A stretch of 64,000 nt of DNA, taken from assembly GCA_938041335.1 (NCBI GenBank), contig CALIAF010000023.1, forward strand, positions 21,517 through 85,516, written 5' to 3'. This stretch comes from an uncultured Ulvibacter sp. (GTDB lineage Bacteria; Bacteroidota; Bacteroidia; Flavobacteriales; Flavobacteriaceae). The notes under the pieces were generated by a model. The model saw only the letters and a list, made by a program, of their open reading frames with translations, had not been told where the DNA came from and did no database searches. Both the position numbers and the translations under genes were made by a program. Below, piece after piece: positions 9,300 to 18,134 of the stretch (its first letter is position 1; the number at the start of each line of letters is the position of its first letter).

Positions 9300-9764
9300 A
9301 TGGAATCTGGGATAGAAATAACTAAAGTAGAGTTAATATTTACGGCGTTTTCTTCAAAAGAAACTGGACTTGCTAAATATTGCAAATCATTTAGATTAAG
9401 TCTTAAGGACATATTATTAGTTGGGTTGAGCCCTAGACTTATGTTAGATGATGAAGTAATTTTTATTATTTTGATTGATAAATCGAAAAATCTATATCCC
9501 ATTCCAGATACTGCTTTAGATTCTAAAGGTCTTGAAGATTTTAAAAGTTATTTTAATTTAACTTCTATACGAAAGGATTGGGAGAAGTTTGAATATAAAG
9601 ACCACTACGGAAGAGTTGATAAAGTAATTTACCCTTTAGATATGTATTGGGATGACTTATTTAAAAAAGATTGGAAACTAATAATTAGATCGCTATACAG
9701 TGCATTTATAACGAAGTCCTTTTTCGGTAATTTTAAGTACACATCAAAAGATAATTTACATTAA
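9300..9764 (+). CDS. Hypothetical protein
   Basis: This 154-residue protein is not recognised. It has no signal peptide or clear membrane segment, a few short hydrophobic strands (DEVIFIILIDKS) and a C-terminal region rich in Phe, Tyr and Lys. Two 12-bp direct repeats (AATCGAACTTGA and AATCGAATTTGA, 9272-9295) sit immediately upstream. It ends 2 nt before the 5'-nucleotidase ATG, so the two may be co-transcribed. It may be an accessory gene. Confidence 0.6.
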   Translation: MESGIEITKVELIFTAFSSKETGLAKYCKSFRLSLKDILLVGLSPRLMLDDEVIFIILIDKSKNLYPIPDTALDSKGLEDFKSYFNLTSIRKDWEKFEYKDHYGRVDKVIYPLDMYWDDLFKKDWKLIIRSLYSAFITKSFFGNFKYTSKDNLH

Positions 9765-9766
9765 TC

Positions 9767-11332
9767 ATGATAAAATTCATACTCCATACTCCATATTCTA
9801 AAGTCTTTCTTCTTTCCTCTTTCCTCTTTCTTCTTTTATTAGTAAGTTGCAAAACCACTAAAATTTCAGAAGTAAAAAACAATGCTACTGTAACTATTAA
9901 GTTACTCCAAGTGAACGATGTGTATGAGATTTCGCCTTTAAGTGGAGGCAAAGTAGGTGGTATGGCACGTGTAGCACATGTTGCAGATAGTATCAGGAAA
10001 CAAAACGCAAACACCTATTTGATGATGGCTGGCGATTTTTTAAATCCGTCGCTCATTGGTAACCTTAAAGTAGATGGTAAGCGTGTACGTGGCAAGCAAA
10101 TGGTTGAGGTAATGAATGCCATGCAATTTGATCTGGCCGTTTTTGGCAATCATGAGTTTGACCTAAAAGAACACGAACTGCAAGAGCGATTAAATGAAAG
10201 TGAGTTTGCCTGGACAGGCGCCAATGTGTTTCAGAAAAACGGGGACAATGTACGAGTGTTTCATACTACAAAGGACGGTGATAGTATTCCTATTTCAGAA
10301 ACCATTATGTACGATATAGATATTGGAAAAGAGTATCCTTTGCGATTAGGTGTATTTAGTGTTTGTGTAAATTCTAACCCTGTAGATTATGTATATTATG
10401 GAGATTACTTGCTTGAAGCGGGTAGTGCCATGAGTAGCTTAGAATCTGCTAAATCTGATATTATCGTAGGTTTAACACATCTTACTATAGAAGAAGATGT
10501 TAAAGTGGCCGAGGCTTTTGATTCTATTGATTTAATAATGGGTGGGCACGAACATAATAATATGTATGTGCCGGTTAATGGCATTCATGTGGCAAAAGCA
10601 GATGCAAATGCAAAAACAATGTATGTGCATACATTGACGTATAATATAGCTAGTGAGGAGTTGAAGATAGATTCTGAGTTAGTGCCTATTACAGATAAGA
10701 CTCCATCTTTAGCTGATGTTGATGCTTTAGTGAAGAAATGGGAAAGAGTACTTGACAAAGAATTAAAACAAATAATAGCTAATCCAAATGAGGTAATCTA
10801 TCAAGCGGTAGTTCCACTAGATGGAACAGATAAAGGGGGCAGGAGTAAGCAGACCAATCTTGGGAATATTATCGCTCAAGCGATGTCATTAAGTTTTGAT
10901 ACTCCAGTAGATGGCGCTTTAGTAAATGGCGGTTCGTTTAGACTAGATGATAATCTAGAAGGAGATATTACAGCAGTAGATATCTTTAGGGTGTTACCTT
11001 TTGGCGGAGATGTGCTTAAAGTGGAAATCACTGGGCAGCTCTTAAAAGAAACGCTAAATTATGGAGAAGCTGCGAGTGGCACCGGTGCATATTTACAGCG
11101 ACACAATTTTGTTAAGAATGATAATAATGAATGGGAAGTGCAAGGGGCATCCATATTAGATGAGCAGATATACACCGTCGCTTTTAGTGACTATTTACTA
11201 AAAGGATTTGATGTACCTTTTTTAACCCCTGACAACCCTGGAGTAAAAAGTGTGTATAAGCCTACCGCCTTTGAACCCGCTTTTGATATTAGAAAGGCAG
11301 TAATTGATTTTATGAAAACGATAAACCAATAA
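9767..11332 (+). CDS. 5'-nucleotidase / UDP-sugar hydrolase-type metallophosphatase lipoprotein
   Basis: The 521-residue product has an N-terminal signal ending in lipobox LVSC (Cys about residue 28), so it is a predicted periplasmic or outer-membrane lipoprotein. The calcineurin-like metal motifs are present: LLQVNDVYE, MAGDFLNPS, FGNHEFDL, VGLTHLT and GGHEHN. The C-terminal 5'-nucleotidase domain follows, with ALVNGGSFRLD and LPFGGDVLKVEITG. The likely role is dephosphorylation of extracellular nucleotides for salvage. The signal peptide is encoded by an unbroken 7-nt-period DNA array (9781-9836), so gain or loss of one unit would shift the frame. The haem-binding gene follows after 4 nt. 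Confidence 0.92.
   Translation: MIKFILHTPYSKVFLLSSFLFLLLLVSCKTTKISEVKNNATVTIKLLQVNDVYEISPLSGGKVGGMARVAHVADSIRKQNANTYLMMAGDFLNPSLIGNLKVDGKRVRGKQMVEVMNAMQFDLAVFGNHEFDLKEHELQERLNESEFAWTGANVFQKNGDNVRVFHTTKDGDSIPISETIMYDIDIGKEYPLRLGVFSVCVNSNPVDYVYYGDYLLEAGSAMSSLESAKSDIIVGLTHLTIEEDVKVAEAFDSIDLIMGGHEHNNMYVPVNGIHVAKADANAKTMYVHTLTYNIASEELKIDSELVPITDKTPSLADVDALVKKWERVLDKELKQIIANPNEVIYQAVVPLDGTDKGGRSKQTNLGNIIAQAMSLSFDTPVDGALVNGGSFRLDDNLEGDITAVDIFRVLPFGGDVLKVEITGQLLKETLNYGEAASGTGAYLQRHNFVKNDNNEWEVQGASILDEQIYTVAFSDYLLKGFDVPFLTPDNPGVKSVYKPTAFEPAFDIRKAVIDFMKTINQ
9781..9836 (+). repeat. Heptad array inside the 5'-nucleotidase signal-peptide codons
   Basis: Eight in-phase 7-nt units are present: ACTCCAT twice, ATTCTAA, AGTCTTT, CTTCTTT, CCTCTTT twice and CTTCTTT. 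They lie within codons 5-24 of the lipoprotein gene. Because 7 is not a multiple of 3, the encoded peptide (Leu/Phe/Ser rich) is non-repetitive but hydrophobic. Unit-number change would abolish translation of the mature enzyme. Confidence 0.8.
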
Positions 11333-11336
11333 TAGT

Positions 11337-11813
11337 ATGAAAAAAATAATCAAAACAGTCTTGCTTATTGCGCTAGTCGCTTTTGTTGTGATGCAGTTTA
11401 TTAGACCAGATAAAAATGAGTCTGGGTATGAAACTGTCAAGACATTTGAAAGTGAAACTAAGGTAGCACCAGAGTTAGCAGTGATGCTAAAAACTAAATG
11501 TTATGATTGTCATAGCGACCAGACAGCATACCCTTGGTATGCCGAGATTGCCCCTGCCAGTTACTGGTTAAGCGATCATGTGAATGATGGTAAAAAACAC
11601 TTTAATGTTTCGGCTTGGAGTTCGTATAGCGCTAAGAAAAAAGACCATAAACTAGACGAACTCATTGAGATGGTAGAAGAAGGAGAGATGCCACTAGATT
11701 CTTACACTTGGCTTCATGACGATATCACAAGTGAAGAAAAAGAAAGCCTAATTGCTTGGGCAAAACTTACCAGAATGAAATATCAAAAAGAGATTTCAGA
11801 ACTCGGAAAATAA
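11337..11813 (+). CDS. Haem-binding domain protein (single CxxCH)
   Basis: The 158-residue protein starts with a hydrophobic segment (residues 5-22) that is either a signal anchor or an uncleaved signal. The mature part contains LKTKCYDCHSDQT, a c-type haem attachment CxxCH motif, followed by YPWYAEIAPASYWL and an acidic C-terminus with EGEMPLDSYTWLHDD. This arrangement matches the Bacteroidota 'haem-binding domain' family, whose members are small periplasmic monohaem proteins of unclear function. It lies 4 nt downstream of the 5'-nucleotidase and is probably in the same operon. The electron partner is not evident. Confidence 0.85.
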   Translation: MKKIIKTVLLIALVAFVVMQFIRPDKNESGYETVKTFESETKVAPELAVMLKTKCYDCHSDQTAYPWYAEIAPASYWLSDHVNDGKKHFNVSAWSSYSAKKKDHKLDELIEMVEEGEMPLDSYTWLHDDITSEEKESLIAWAKLTRMKYQKEISELGK

Positions 11814-11904
11814 ATGCGTTAAAACTACATTCCTCATTACTAGTGTCTTAAAATTTTATTTATAATTAATCTAAATAAAGTTAGGATATACCAAAAGTCA
11901 CCAT

Positions 11905-11912
11905 TATTTTTG
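11905..11912 (+). promoter_or_regulatory. -7 promoter box for porin gene
   Basis: TATTTTTG matches TAnnTTTG and lies 43 nt before the porin ATG. No clear TTG occurs at the standard distance upstream. Confidence 0.45.
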
Positions 11913-11955
11913 CGCCTGAAATACAGTCTATTTGTAATCAGTCTAAATAAAAAAA

Positions 11956-13128
11956 ATGAAGAAAATACTAGTATTGAGTATGGTGTTATTTGGAGCAATC
12001 TTAAATGCTCAAACGGTTAGAGACTCTATCGTTACAGACCCACAACAACAGATGAACGCCGCTCAGACCATTTTATCTGGTAACTACGGTAAAAAGGTAA
12101 CCATAGGAGCTTATGGTGAGATTACGTATAATCAACCAGAAGGCGATAATGGGGAGTTAGATGTGCAACGTCTGGTTTTACTTGTAGGATATAAGTTTAA
12201 TGATAAAACGCAGTTTGTTTCAGAAATTGAGCTCGAACACGTAGAAGAAGTGTTTGTAGAACAAGCCTTTATTAATCATTCCATAAGCGATAACGTTAGT
12301 TTACGTGGTGGTCTAATGTTAGTCCCAATGGGAATTATAAATGAATATCACGAACCAACAACTTTTAATGGAGTGGAACGTCCAGCAGTAGATGGTGTAA
12401 TTGTGCCCTCTACTTGGAGAGAAATAGGTGTAGGAGTTACCGGTCGTTTTCCAGACGCTTCTATAGGGTATCAAGCCTATGTTTTTAATGGATTTAAATC
12501 TACCATAGGTAGTGAGGATGCAGTTAGTGGTGTGTTAAGTGGATCAAGCGGTTTACGAGGTGGTCGTCAAAAAGGAATTAAATCTACAGTAGATAGCCCT
12601 ACTTTTTCTACAAAATTTGATTATTACGGAATACCTGGATTACGTTTAGGGCTTTCAGGATATTTTGGAAAAACACAAGCAGAAGATGATGTAGAGCAGC
12701 TTGAAGGTGCCAATATTGGGATTGCCATGGTTGGCTTAGATGCACGGTATGCGTTTAGACAATTTACAGCTAGAGGGCAGTTTGTTTATACAGGACTTAG
12801 TGATACAGATGCCTACAATACATTAACAGGAAAAGATTTGGGTAGCGCACTGCAAGGCTACTATTTTGAGGGAGCTTACAATCTTTTACCCATTACAAAT
12901 GAACAACGTTTATATGCTTTTGCACGATATGAAAACTATGACACACATGCTTCTGTAGATGGGGACTTAGAGCGTAATGATGCTTTTAATCGCAGCGATG
13001 TGACCACAGGTTTGAGTTATCATATCTCGCCAGGAGTTGTGGTAAAAGGAGACTACCAGTTTAGAAGTAACAACAGCGATGCAGATGTAGCTAACAGATT
13101 AAATTTCGGGATAGGAGTTTGGTTTTAA
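11956..13128 (+). CDS. Outer-membrane porin (phosphate-selective porin O/P-like)
   Basis: The 390-residue product has a signal peptide ending at ILNAQ. It continues with amphipathic strands and tight turns, such as VTIGAYGEITYNQ, VLLVGYKFNDKTQFVSEIELEH and NVSLRGGLMLVPMGIINEYHEPTTF, and ends in NFGIGVWF with the terminal aromatic residue needed for barrel insertion. The order and the 'HEPTTFNGVERP' segment resemble OprO/OprP-like porins of Bacteroidota. It is followed by FMN-binding and membrane-protein genes that have their own promoter. Substrate specificity is unknown. Confidence 0.8.
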   Translation: MKKILVLSMVLFGAILNAQTVRDSIVTDPQQQMNAAQTILSGNYGKKVTIGAYGEITYNQPEGDNGELDVQRLVLLVGYKFNDKTQFVSEIELEHVEEVFVEQAFINHSISDNVSLRGGLMLVPMGIINEYHEPTTFNGVERPAVDGVIVPSTWREIGVGVTGRFPDASIGYQAYVFNGFKSTIGSEDAVSGVLSGSSGLRGGRQKGIKSTVDSPTFSTKFDYYGIPGLRLGLSGYFGKTQAEDDVEQLEGANIGIAMVGLDARYAFRQFTARGQFVYTGLSDTDAYNTLTGKDLGSALQGYYFEGAYNLLPITNEQRLYAFARYENYDTHASVDGDLERNDAFNRSDVTTGLSYHISPGVVVKGDYQFRSNNSDADVANRLNFGIGVWF

Positions 13129-13145
13129 TTTATTAATTAGAATGG

Positions 13146-13223
13146 CACTTCGTCTGGGCTAAGTGTGACACTAATAACGATGTGTAAAGAATTTGAACAG
13201 TCACCCTCAGCGTAGTGGAAGGG
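13146..13223. repeat. Degenerate CTTCGAC-family repeat pair
   Basis: CACTTCGTCTGGGCTAAGTG (13146-13165, then TGACA) faces an inverted partner CAGTCACCCTCAGCGTAGTG (13198-13217, then GAAGGG). Both are diverged copies of the dispersed CTTCGAC repeat and lie between the porin gene and the FMN-binding gene. Confidence 0.6.
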
Positions 13224-13257
13224 CAATCCATCACTAAGTTTAATCGCAATAATAACT

Positions 13258-13285
13258 TTGGAAATTTTAATTAACGATACCTTTG
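13258..13285 (+). promoter_or_regulatory. Full consensus promoter abutting the FMN-binding gene
   Basis: TTG (13258-13260), a 17-nt spacer and TACCTTTG (13278-13285) match both Bacteroidota promoter elements. Only four bases separate the box from the ATG at 13290. The transcript start is therefore expected at or next to the initiation codon, implying a leaderless mRNA. Confidence 0.75.
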
Positions 13286-13289
13286 CATT

Positions 13290-13817
13290 ATGAAAATACT
13301 AGTTTCTCTTTTAGTTTTATTTATTGCCACTTCTGCCTTTACGATTCCTGAAAAAATTGAAAAGAAAGCGGATAAGGTAATTGCAAAGTTTTATGAAACA
13401 GAAAGCTTTAGTAAGCAAGAAGTTAGCATTTCCGAAGCTATGAACGAGATGACTTCTGCAGAGTTTAAGGATGGTAATTTATTTCAGATTATTTCTGAAA
13501 ATGAGCGCTTGGGATATGGTTATATTGGCACCGCACCAAGTAAAACGGCTACCTATGAGTATCTTATTCTGTTTGATAGTGATTTTATAATAACAAAAAG
13601 CAAAGTACTTATTTATCGCGAAGAGTACGGTGGCGAAATTAGTAGCAGAAGATGGTTGCGACAATTTGATGGGGCCGCTGCAGGAGGGAAAGAGCTGAAA
13701 TACAATGAAGATATTATTCCAATAAGTGGAGCGACCATTTCTGTGCGCTCTATGACAAGGGCCATCAATGAGGTGCTTGAGAGTATTATGATTCTTAAAA
13801 CACAAAAGGAACTTTAA
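13290..13817 (+). CDS. FMN-binding domain protein, exported, covalently flavinylated
   Basis: The 175-residue product has an N-terminal signal (MKILVSLLVLFIATSAFT). The C-terminal half carries the FMN-bind (PF04205-type) pattern, ending in PISGATISVRSMT. The SGAT threonine is the residue to which ApbE-type flavin transferases attach FMN through a phosphoester bond, as in RnfG and NqrC. This implies a periplasmic electron carrier. The next gene overlaps it by one base (TAATG) and encodes a multi-helix membrane protein, a likely electron-input partner. No apbE is visible in this window. The start is fixed by the promoter 4 nt upstream. Confidence 0.85.
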   Translation: MKILVSLLVLFIATSAFTIPEKIEKKADKVIAKFYETESFSKQEVSISEAMNEMTSAEFKDGNLFQIISENERLGYGYIGTAPSKTATYEYLILFDSDFIITKSKVLIYREEYGGEISSRRWLRQFDGAAAGGKELKYNEDIIPISGATISVRSMTRAINEVLESIMILKTQKEL

Positions 13818-14314
13818 TGCAATTACACGGACTTATACATACCTTTCCTACGCAAATCAAACTTTTTATTGCTGCCTTTGTAGTGGTGTTAAGTGTTGGG
13901 TATTTTACAGGACTGTTATTTGTTAGAAATACAGAGTCTGTATCACCAGATGGAATAGAGAACAATTATCTAGGTAACGAAGATGAGGTTGAAGTAACCG
14001 TAATGAAATTTGAAAAAGGCGAACGAGAGATGCTTACCATTATCCATACTCATATTTTATCTATGTCTTTTATCTTTTTTTTAATGGGAGGCTTAGTCGC
14101 TATTACATCATTGCCTAAAAAATTAAAAGGTTTTCTAATGATTGAGCCTTTTATTTCTGTCTTAGTCACATTTGGAGGTATTTACTTTATGTGGAAAGGG
14201 ATGCACTGGCTTAAATATATTATTATGATTAGTGGCGTACTTATGACAGTGGTCTATATAATTAGTGCAGGAGGAGTACTGTTACAATTGTTCCAGAAAA
14301 AAGCTGTAAATTAG
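13817..14314 (+). CDS. Membrane protein coupled to the FMN-binding protein
   Basis: The 165-residue protein has four hydrophobic segments at about residues 15-35, 75-97, 107-121 and 129-157. A polar acidic loop lies between the first and second. Conserved-looking histidines occur in TIIHTHILSMSF and GMHWLKYI, compatible with haem or quinone chemistry but not proof of it. Its ATG overlaps the upstream stop, indicating translational coupling with the FMN-binding protein. A role in passing electrons to the periplasmic flavoprotein is inferred from context only. Confidence 0.65.
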   Translation: MQLHGLIHTFPTQIKLFIAAFVVVLSVGYFTGLLFVRNTESVSPDGIENNYLGNEDEVEVTVMKFEKGEREMLTIIHTHILSMSFIFFLMGGLVAITSLPKKLKGFLMIEPFISVLVTFGGIYFMWKGMHWLKYIIMISGVLMTVVYIISAGGVLLQLFQKKAVN

Positions 14315-14335
14315 AGACGTTAAACGTTATATATT

Positions 14336-14776
14336 ATGAGATTAGCTGTTCTGCCTATTTTATTATTAATGCTTTTAGCTTCTTGTGGAGCCAAGCAACC
14401 TACTATTTTAAGTACTACAAGTAATCCGATGGCCACTTCATTAGATTATGAGCCTTTTTTAGACATTACCGAATATGCAAAAGACCAGGGCTATGGATTA
14501 GAAGAAGATAAACCCATTAAAGTGGGAGAGCGAAGCGCGACTAATCAGCGGCGTTTTGTTGCTTCTTTAGCTGGGCCAGAAGGTCAAGTGTTATCTTTTT
14601 TTAGAAGAGGAAGCTGTTGTCCTTATCCTAGTGAAAATGGGCTAAGCGGGAGCGCTCTAGTAGATGTATATCAAGTGACTTATGAAGGTCTAAAAAAACC
14701 AATTCTATTGTACATAAGTTTTTATGATTTTGAAAAGTTGTATATGCCAAATGGATTTACGCAACGTAAATTGTGA
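14336..14776 (+). CDS. Small lipoprotein of unknown function
   Basis: This 146-residue protein has a signal peptide with lipobox LASC (Cys about residue 17). The middle has VGERSATNQRRFVASLAGPEG followed by the paired-cysteine motif RRGSCCPYPSENG. Flavobacterial relatives are, to my recollection, sometimes mislabelled as 2-dehydro-3-deoxyphosphooctonate aldolase, for which nothing here gives support. It lies 21 nt after the membrane-protein gene and probably ends the FMN-binding operon. Confidence 0.65.
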   Translation: MRLAVLPILLLMLLASCGAKQPTILSTTSNPMATSLDYEPFLDITEYAKDQGYGLEEDKPIKVGERSATNQRRFVASLAGPEGQVLSFFRRGSCCPYPSENGLSGSALVDVYQVTYEGLKKPILLYISFYDFEKLYMPNGFTQRKL

Positions 14777-14801
14777 GCTTATTTTTAATTCTAGGGTTTC
14801 A

Positions 14802-14843
14802 AAGTGTTAATTCTAAATCCATAATTCTACATTACTAATTAAT
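14802..14843. repeat. Heptad array upstream of guaB
   Basis: In-phase 7-nt units run AAGTGTT, AATTCTA, AATCCAT, AATTCTA, CATTACT and AATTAAT, and end 5 nt before the guaB -7 box. This is the same AATYNNN style as the arrays at 8329 and 30790. Confidence 0.65.
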
Positions 14844-14848
14844 TACTG

Positions 14849-14856
14849 TACTTTTG
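14849..14856 (+). promoter_or_regulatory. -7 promoter box for guaB; leader with inverted repeat
   Basis: TACTTTTG matches TAnnTTTG, 75 nt before the ATG. The leader that follows contains an 8-bp inverted repeat ACTTTCTG (14877-14884) / CAGAAAGT (14911-14918), which can form a hairpin just ahead of the start. I see no known riboswitch consensus. Confidence 0.55.
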
Positions 14857-14931
14857 CACGCAATTAATAGCTAATCACTTTCTGCATCTTCTTTTAAGGA
14901 AATAAACTTTCAGAAAGTAAAAGTAATTGCG

Positions 14932-16404
14932 ATGACTGCACACGATAACAAAATAATAGGAGAAGGCTTAACATACGATGACGTCTTATTAGTCCCGGCC
15001 TTTTCTGAAGTTCTTCCTAGAGAAGTTTCTACACAAACTCAATTTTCAAGAAACATTACGTTAAATGTTCCTATTGTATCTGCTGCAATGGATACCGTAA
15101 CAGAGAGTGCAATGGCAATCGCTATGGCAAGAGAAGGCGGAATAGGGGTATTGCATAAAAACATGAGTATCGAAGCACAGGCTGCAGAAGTTCGTAAAGT
15201 AAAGCGTGCAGAAAGTGGAATGATACAGGACCCTGTTACTTTAATGAAAGACAATACTGTAGGAGATGCTCAAGCCACGATGCGAGAGTACAGCATTGGT
15301 GGAATTCCCATTATTGATGATGCCGGAATGCTTATAGGTATTGTGACCAATCGTGATCTTCGTTTTGAAAAAAATTATGCGCGCAAGTTGAGCGAAATAA
15401 TGACAACAAAAAACTTAGTTACTACGGCTTTCGGTACTTCACTGGATGAGGCAGAATTAATATTGCAAAAAAATAAGATTGAAAAGTTACCAGTGGTTGA
15501 TGATGCAGGGAAACTATTAGGTCTAATTACTTTTAGAGATATTACCAAGCTTACACAAAAACCAAACGCAAATAAGGACACTTTTGGGCGTTTAAGAGTA
15601 GCAGCAGCGCTAGGTGTAACGGCAGATGCAGTAGAAAGAGCAGCGGCCTTAGTTCATGCACAGGTAGATGCAGTAATTATTGATACTGCCCACGGCCATA
15701 CAAAAGGAGTGGTAACTGTGTTAAAGCAAGTAAAAGAAAAATTTCCAGAATTGGATGTTGTTGTTGGTAATATAGCAACAGCAGAAGCAGCAAAATACCT
15801 TGTAGCGGCAGGTGCAGATGCTGTAAAGGTAGGAATAGGACCTGGTTCTATTTGTACTACACGAGTGGTTGCTGGAGTTGGTTTCCCTCAATTTTCTGCC
15901 GTAATTGAAGTAGCAGCAGCTATTAAAGGAAGCGGTGTACCTGTAATAGCAGATGGAGGAATTAGATATACGGGTGATATTCCAAAGGCAATAGCAGCGG
16001 GAGCAGATAGCGTAATGCTAGGGTCTTTACTAGCAGGGACAAAAGAATCTCCAGGAGAAACGATTATCTACGAAGGACGAAAGTTTAAATCGTATCGTGG
16101 TATGGGGTCTGTAGAGGCGATGAAAGAAGGGTCTAAAGACCGATACTTTCAAGATGTAGAAGATGATATTAAAAAACTGGTTCCAGAAGGGATAGTAGGT
16201 CGTGTACCCTATAAAGGAGAGATCATAGAGAGTATGACACAGTTTATTGGCGGTTTAAGAGCTGGAATGGGGTATTGTGGTAGTAAAGACATTGCTACAT
16301 TACAAGATACTGGACGTTTTGTGAAAATCACAGCCTCTGGCATTAATGAAAGTCATCCTCACGATGTAACCATCACAAAAGAGGCGCCTAATTATAGTCG
16401 CTAA
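14932..16404 (+). CDS. guaB: IMP dehydrogenase
   Basis: This 490-residue enzyme oxidises IMP to XMP with NAD+, the committed step of GMP synthesis. The barrel opens with [17 protein letters not shown] and [10 protein letters not shown]. Two CBS domains occupy about residues 95-210 ([41 protein letters not shown]). The catalytic loop [15 protein letters not shown] contains the active-site Cys, and the mobile-flap region [16 protein letters not shown] follows. The C-terminus [11 protein letters not shown] is canonical. Its stop lies one base from the stop of the convergent S41 protease gene, with no terminator between them. Confidence 0.97.
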   Translation: MTAHDNKIIGEGLTYDDVLLVPAFSEVLPREVSTQTQFSRNITLNVPIVSAAMDTVTESAMAIAMAREGGIGVLHKNMSIEAQAAEVRKVKRAESGMIQDPVTLMKDNTVGDAQATMREYSIGGIPIIDDAGMLIGIVTNRDLRFEKNYARKLSEIMTTKNLVTTAFGTSLDEAELILQKNKIEKLPVVDDAGKLLGLITFRDITKLTQKPNANKDTFGRLRVAAALGVTADAVERAAALVHAQVDAVIIDTAHGHTKGVVTVLKQVKEKFPELDVVVGNIATAEAAKYLVAAGADAVKVGIGPGSICTTRVVAGVGFPQFSAVIEVAAAIKGSGVPVIADGGIRYTGDIPKAIAAGADSVMLGSLLAGTKESPGETIIYEGRKFKSYRGMGSVEAMKEGSKDRYFQDVEDDIKKLVPEGIVGRVPYKGEIIESMTQFIGGLRAGMGYCGSKDIATLQDTGRFVKITASGINESHPHDVTITKEAPNYSR

Positions 16405-16405
16405 C

Positions 16406-17410
16406 TTATTGATTAATATACGCTACGGCGGCAGTAATTACATCTTGATTTGTACTGTTCTCATCTGGTGCGATGGTACCACCATATAGATTTTGATCTC
16501 TATCTGCAAATGTTGTGGTGGTCAGATTTAAAAATGAACCATCACTTAAATTAAAGCCTTGGTTTCCTGTGGACAATCCACAAGTACTAGTCCCAAAACT
16601 TTTAGTGTTTTCTCTGTTTTTAAAAGCAACTACAATGGCTTCTCCAGAGCTTGCTACTGCTTGGTTGTGTAGGAGTGCAACTTTAGGATTTTGAGTAATA
16701 AGTTGATAGAAATTACTTACCGTTGTAAGTGGGAATCCATTAATAATTGAAGCGCCATTAGAATAACCCCAAGAACTTTGATTATTATCTGGATCTATAA
16801 AATATCCAGCAGTACCTTCACCTAGAATAGGGCCAATGCCAGCAAGCATGGGCCACATATTTCCACCGCCATTGTTTCTTAAATCTACAATCCAGCCGTC
16901 CAAATCTGCAGTGTCTTGATCGGCTATTTTATCTTGGATGTCTTGCGCAAATGCAATGCCATTAACGTCATTAGATGATCCAGAATAAGAAGAGACAACG
17001 ACATACCCAATATTTGATGGAATTGCGGGAACATTCAAATCGTCATAATTACAATTTAACTCGCCCTCATAAATAAATACGTTATTCGCGCCTCTAAAGC
17101 TGCTGTGGTTATCGCCCAATAACTGAAGTGCCGTCCTTACACCGTCATATGTTTCTGGGATGGTTTGGGCTTCTGCAGCACTCTCAAATACAGAAATTTT
17201 AAAAATTTGCCAGTCAATAGTATTTCTATTGACCGAATTATTTTGCATAATGTCTATAAGTTCAAATAAGAAATTACGCGCAACAGATGCCATTTCTAAA
17301 ACTTCTTCAGGCCCATCATCTGCTTGTTGTACGATCGGGTCATTTGTTTCTTTAGAACAAGAAGTTAAAAATAAAAGAGATATGATAAAAAAAGAAAGAT
17401 TGGATTTCAT
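16406..17410 (-). CDS. S41-family (C-terminal processing-like) protease lipoprotein
   Basis: The 334-residue product has lipobox LTSC (Cys about residue 18) followed by a helical N-terminal region. The tail-specific protease core contains GWIVDLRNNGGGNMWPML, the strand-turn typical of S41 enzymes. It is followed by VALLHNQAVASSGEAIVVAFKNR, in which the serine of SSGE is the predicted nucleophile, and by FGTSTCGLSTGNQ. No PDZ domain is evident, so it may be a stand-alone S41 protein. It converges on guaB. Confidence 0.85.
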   Translation of the reverse strand: MKSNLSFFIISLLFLTSCSKETNDPIVQQADDGPEEVLEMASVARNFLFELIDIMQNNSVNRNTIDWQIFKISVFESAAEAQTIPETYDGVRTALQLLGDNHSSFRGANNVFIYEGELNCNYDDLNVPAIPSNIGYVVVSSYSGSSNDVNGIAFAQDIQDKIADQDTADLDGWIVDLRNNGGGNMWPMLAGIGPILGEGTAGYFIDPDNNQSSWGYSNGASIINGFPLTTVSNFYQLITQNPKVALLHNQAVASSGEAIVVAFKNRENTKSFGTSTCGLSTGNQGFNLSDGSFLNLTTTTFADRDQNLYGGTIAPDENSTNQDVITAAVAYINQ

Positions 17411-17443
17411 TTTTTAAAAATTTAGTGTGATCTAAGTAAGTGA

Positions 17444-17944
17444 TTACTCTTTTAAAGCAATCCCTAGTTGACTAATTACTTTGCGTGTTACATCTGTATT
17501 TGCATCAATGTACACCATAGATTCGTTGGTTTGCATGATAAGTGTGTAGCCGTGTTGTTTTGCTACTACCTCTAAAGCAACTCCAATTTTTTTGAAAAGC
17601 GGTCTTAATGCTTCGTCGCGTTTTATGTCTATTAACTTTACTCCGTTGCTTCTAAAATTTTTAATTTCGTTTTCCATCGTAAAGAGTGCCTGTTGCTTTT
17701 CTTGCAACTGCGCTTCGTTAAACCCTGCTTCGCCTTCTTTGTATTGGTCTAATAAATCATTGTAGCTTTTTAACTTTACTTGTAAATCGGTGTCTAAATT
17801 TGCTCCGTACGTATCTACGGTTGCTTGCGCTTCTGTAAACTCAGGCATTTGCGTAACAATATAATCGATGTCAATAGTTCCCGTTTTACTTTGAGCAAAG
17901 ACAGATATTGAGATAAAAAGTAGGAGTGTGGTAATGAATTTCAT
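17444..17944 (-). CDS. OmpH/Skp-like periplasmic chaperone
   Basis: I start this at the ATG at 17944-17942, which gives a 166-residue product with a clean signal peptide (MKFITTLLLFISISVFAQ). An upstream ATG at 18019 would add 25 residues that do not look like a signal. The mature part begins with GTIDIDYIVTQMPE, the conserved Skp/OmpH strand. A long charged helix (about residues 60-110, KLKSYNDLLDQYKEGEAGF) and a C-terminal amphipathic region follow. Skp trimers hold outer-membrane proteins in the periplasm, which fits the neighbouring PpiC/SurA-like genes. Confidence 0.85.
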   Translation of the reverse strand: MKFITTLLLFISISVFAQSKTGTIDIDYIVTQMPEFTEAQATVDTYGANLDTDLQVKLKSYNDLLDQYKEGEAGFNEAQLQEKQQALFTMENEIKNFRSNGVKLIDIKRDEALRPLFKKIGVALEVVAKQHGYTLIMQTNESMVYIDANTDVTRKVISQLGIALKE

Positions 17945-18134
17945 AATGATATAATTTGTTTTTGCGAAAATACTAAATCTAAACAAGAGACGCATAGCTA
18001 GGGGCAATGTTACAAACAAGCTCTTATAAGCGGCGAAATATGTTCCAGCTTACAAGGCGTGGTTTTTTTTATTTCTGAAACATGCTGTTTTCAAAATTAG
18101 TACGTTTATCAGGTGAATAGAATACGTTATTTGT

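Noticed and set aside
17945..18019. Longer start for the OmpH-like gene
   Set aside because: The added residues precede a perfect signal peptide beginning at 17944.
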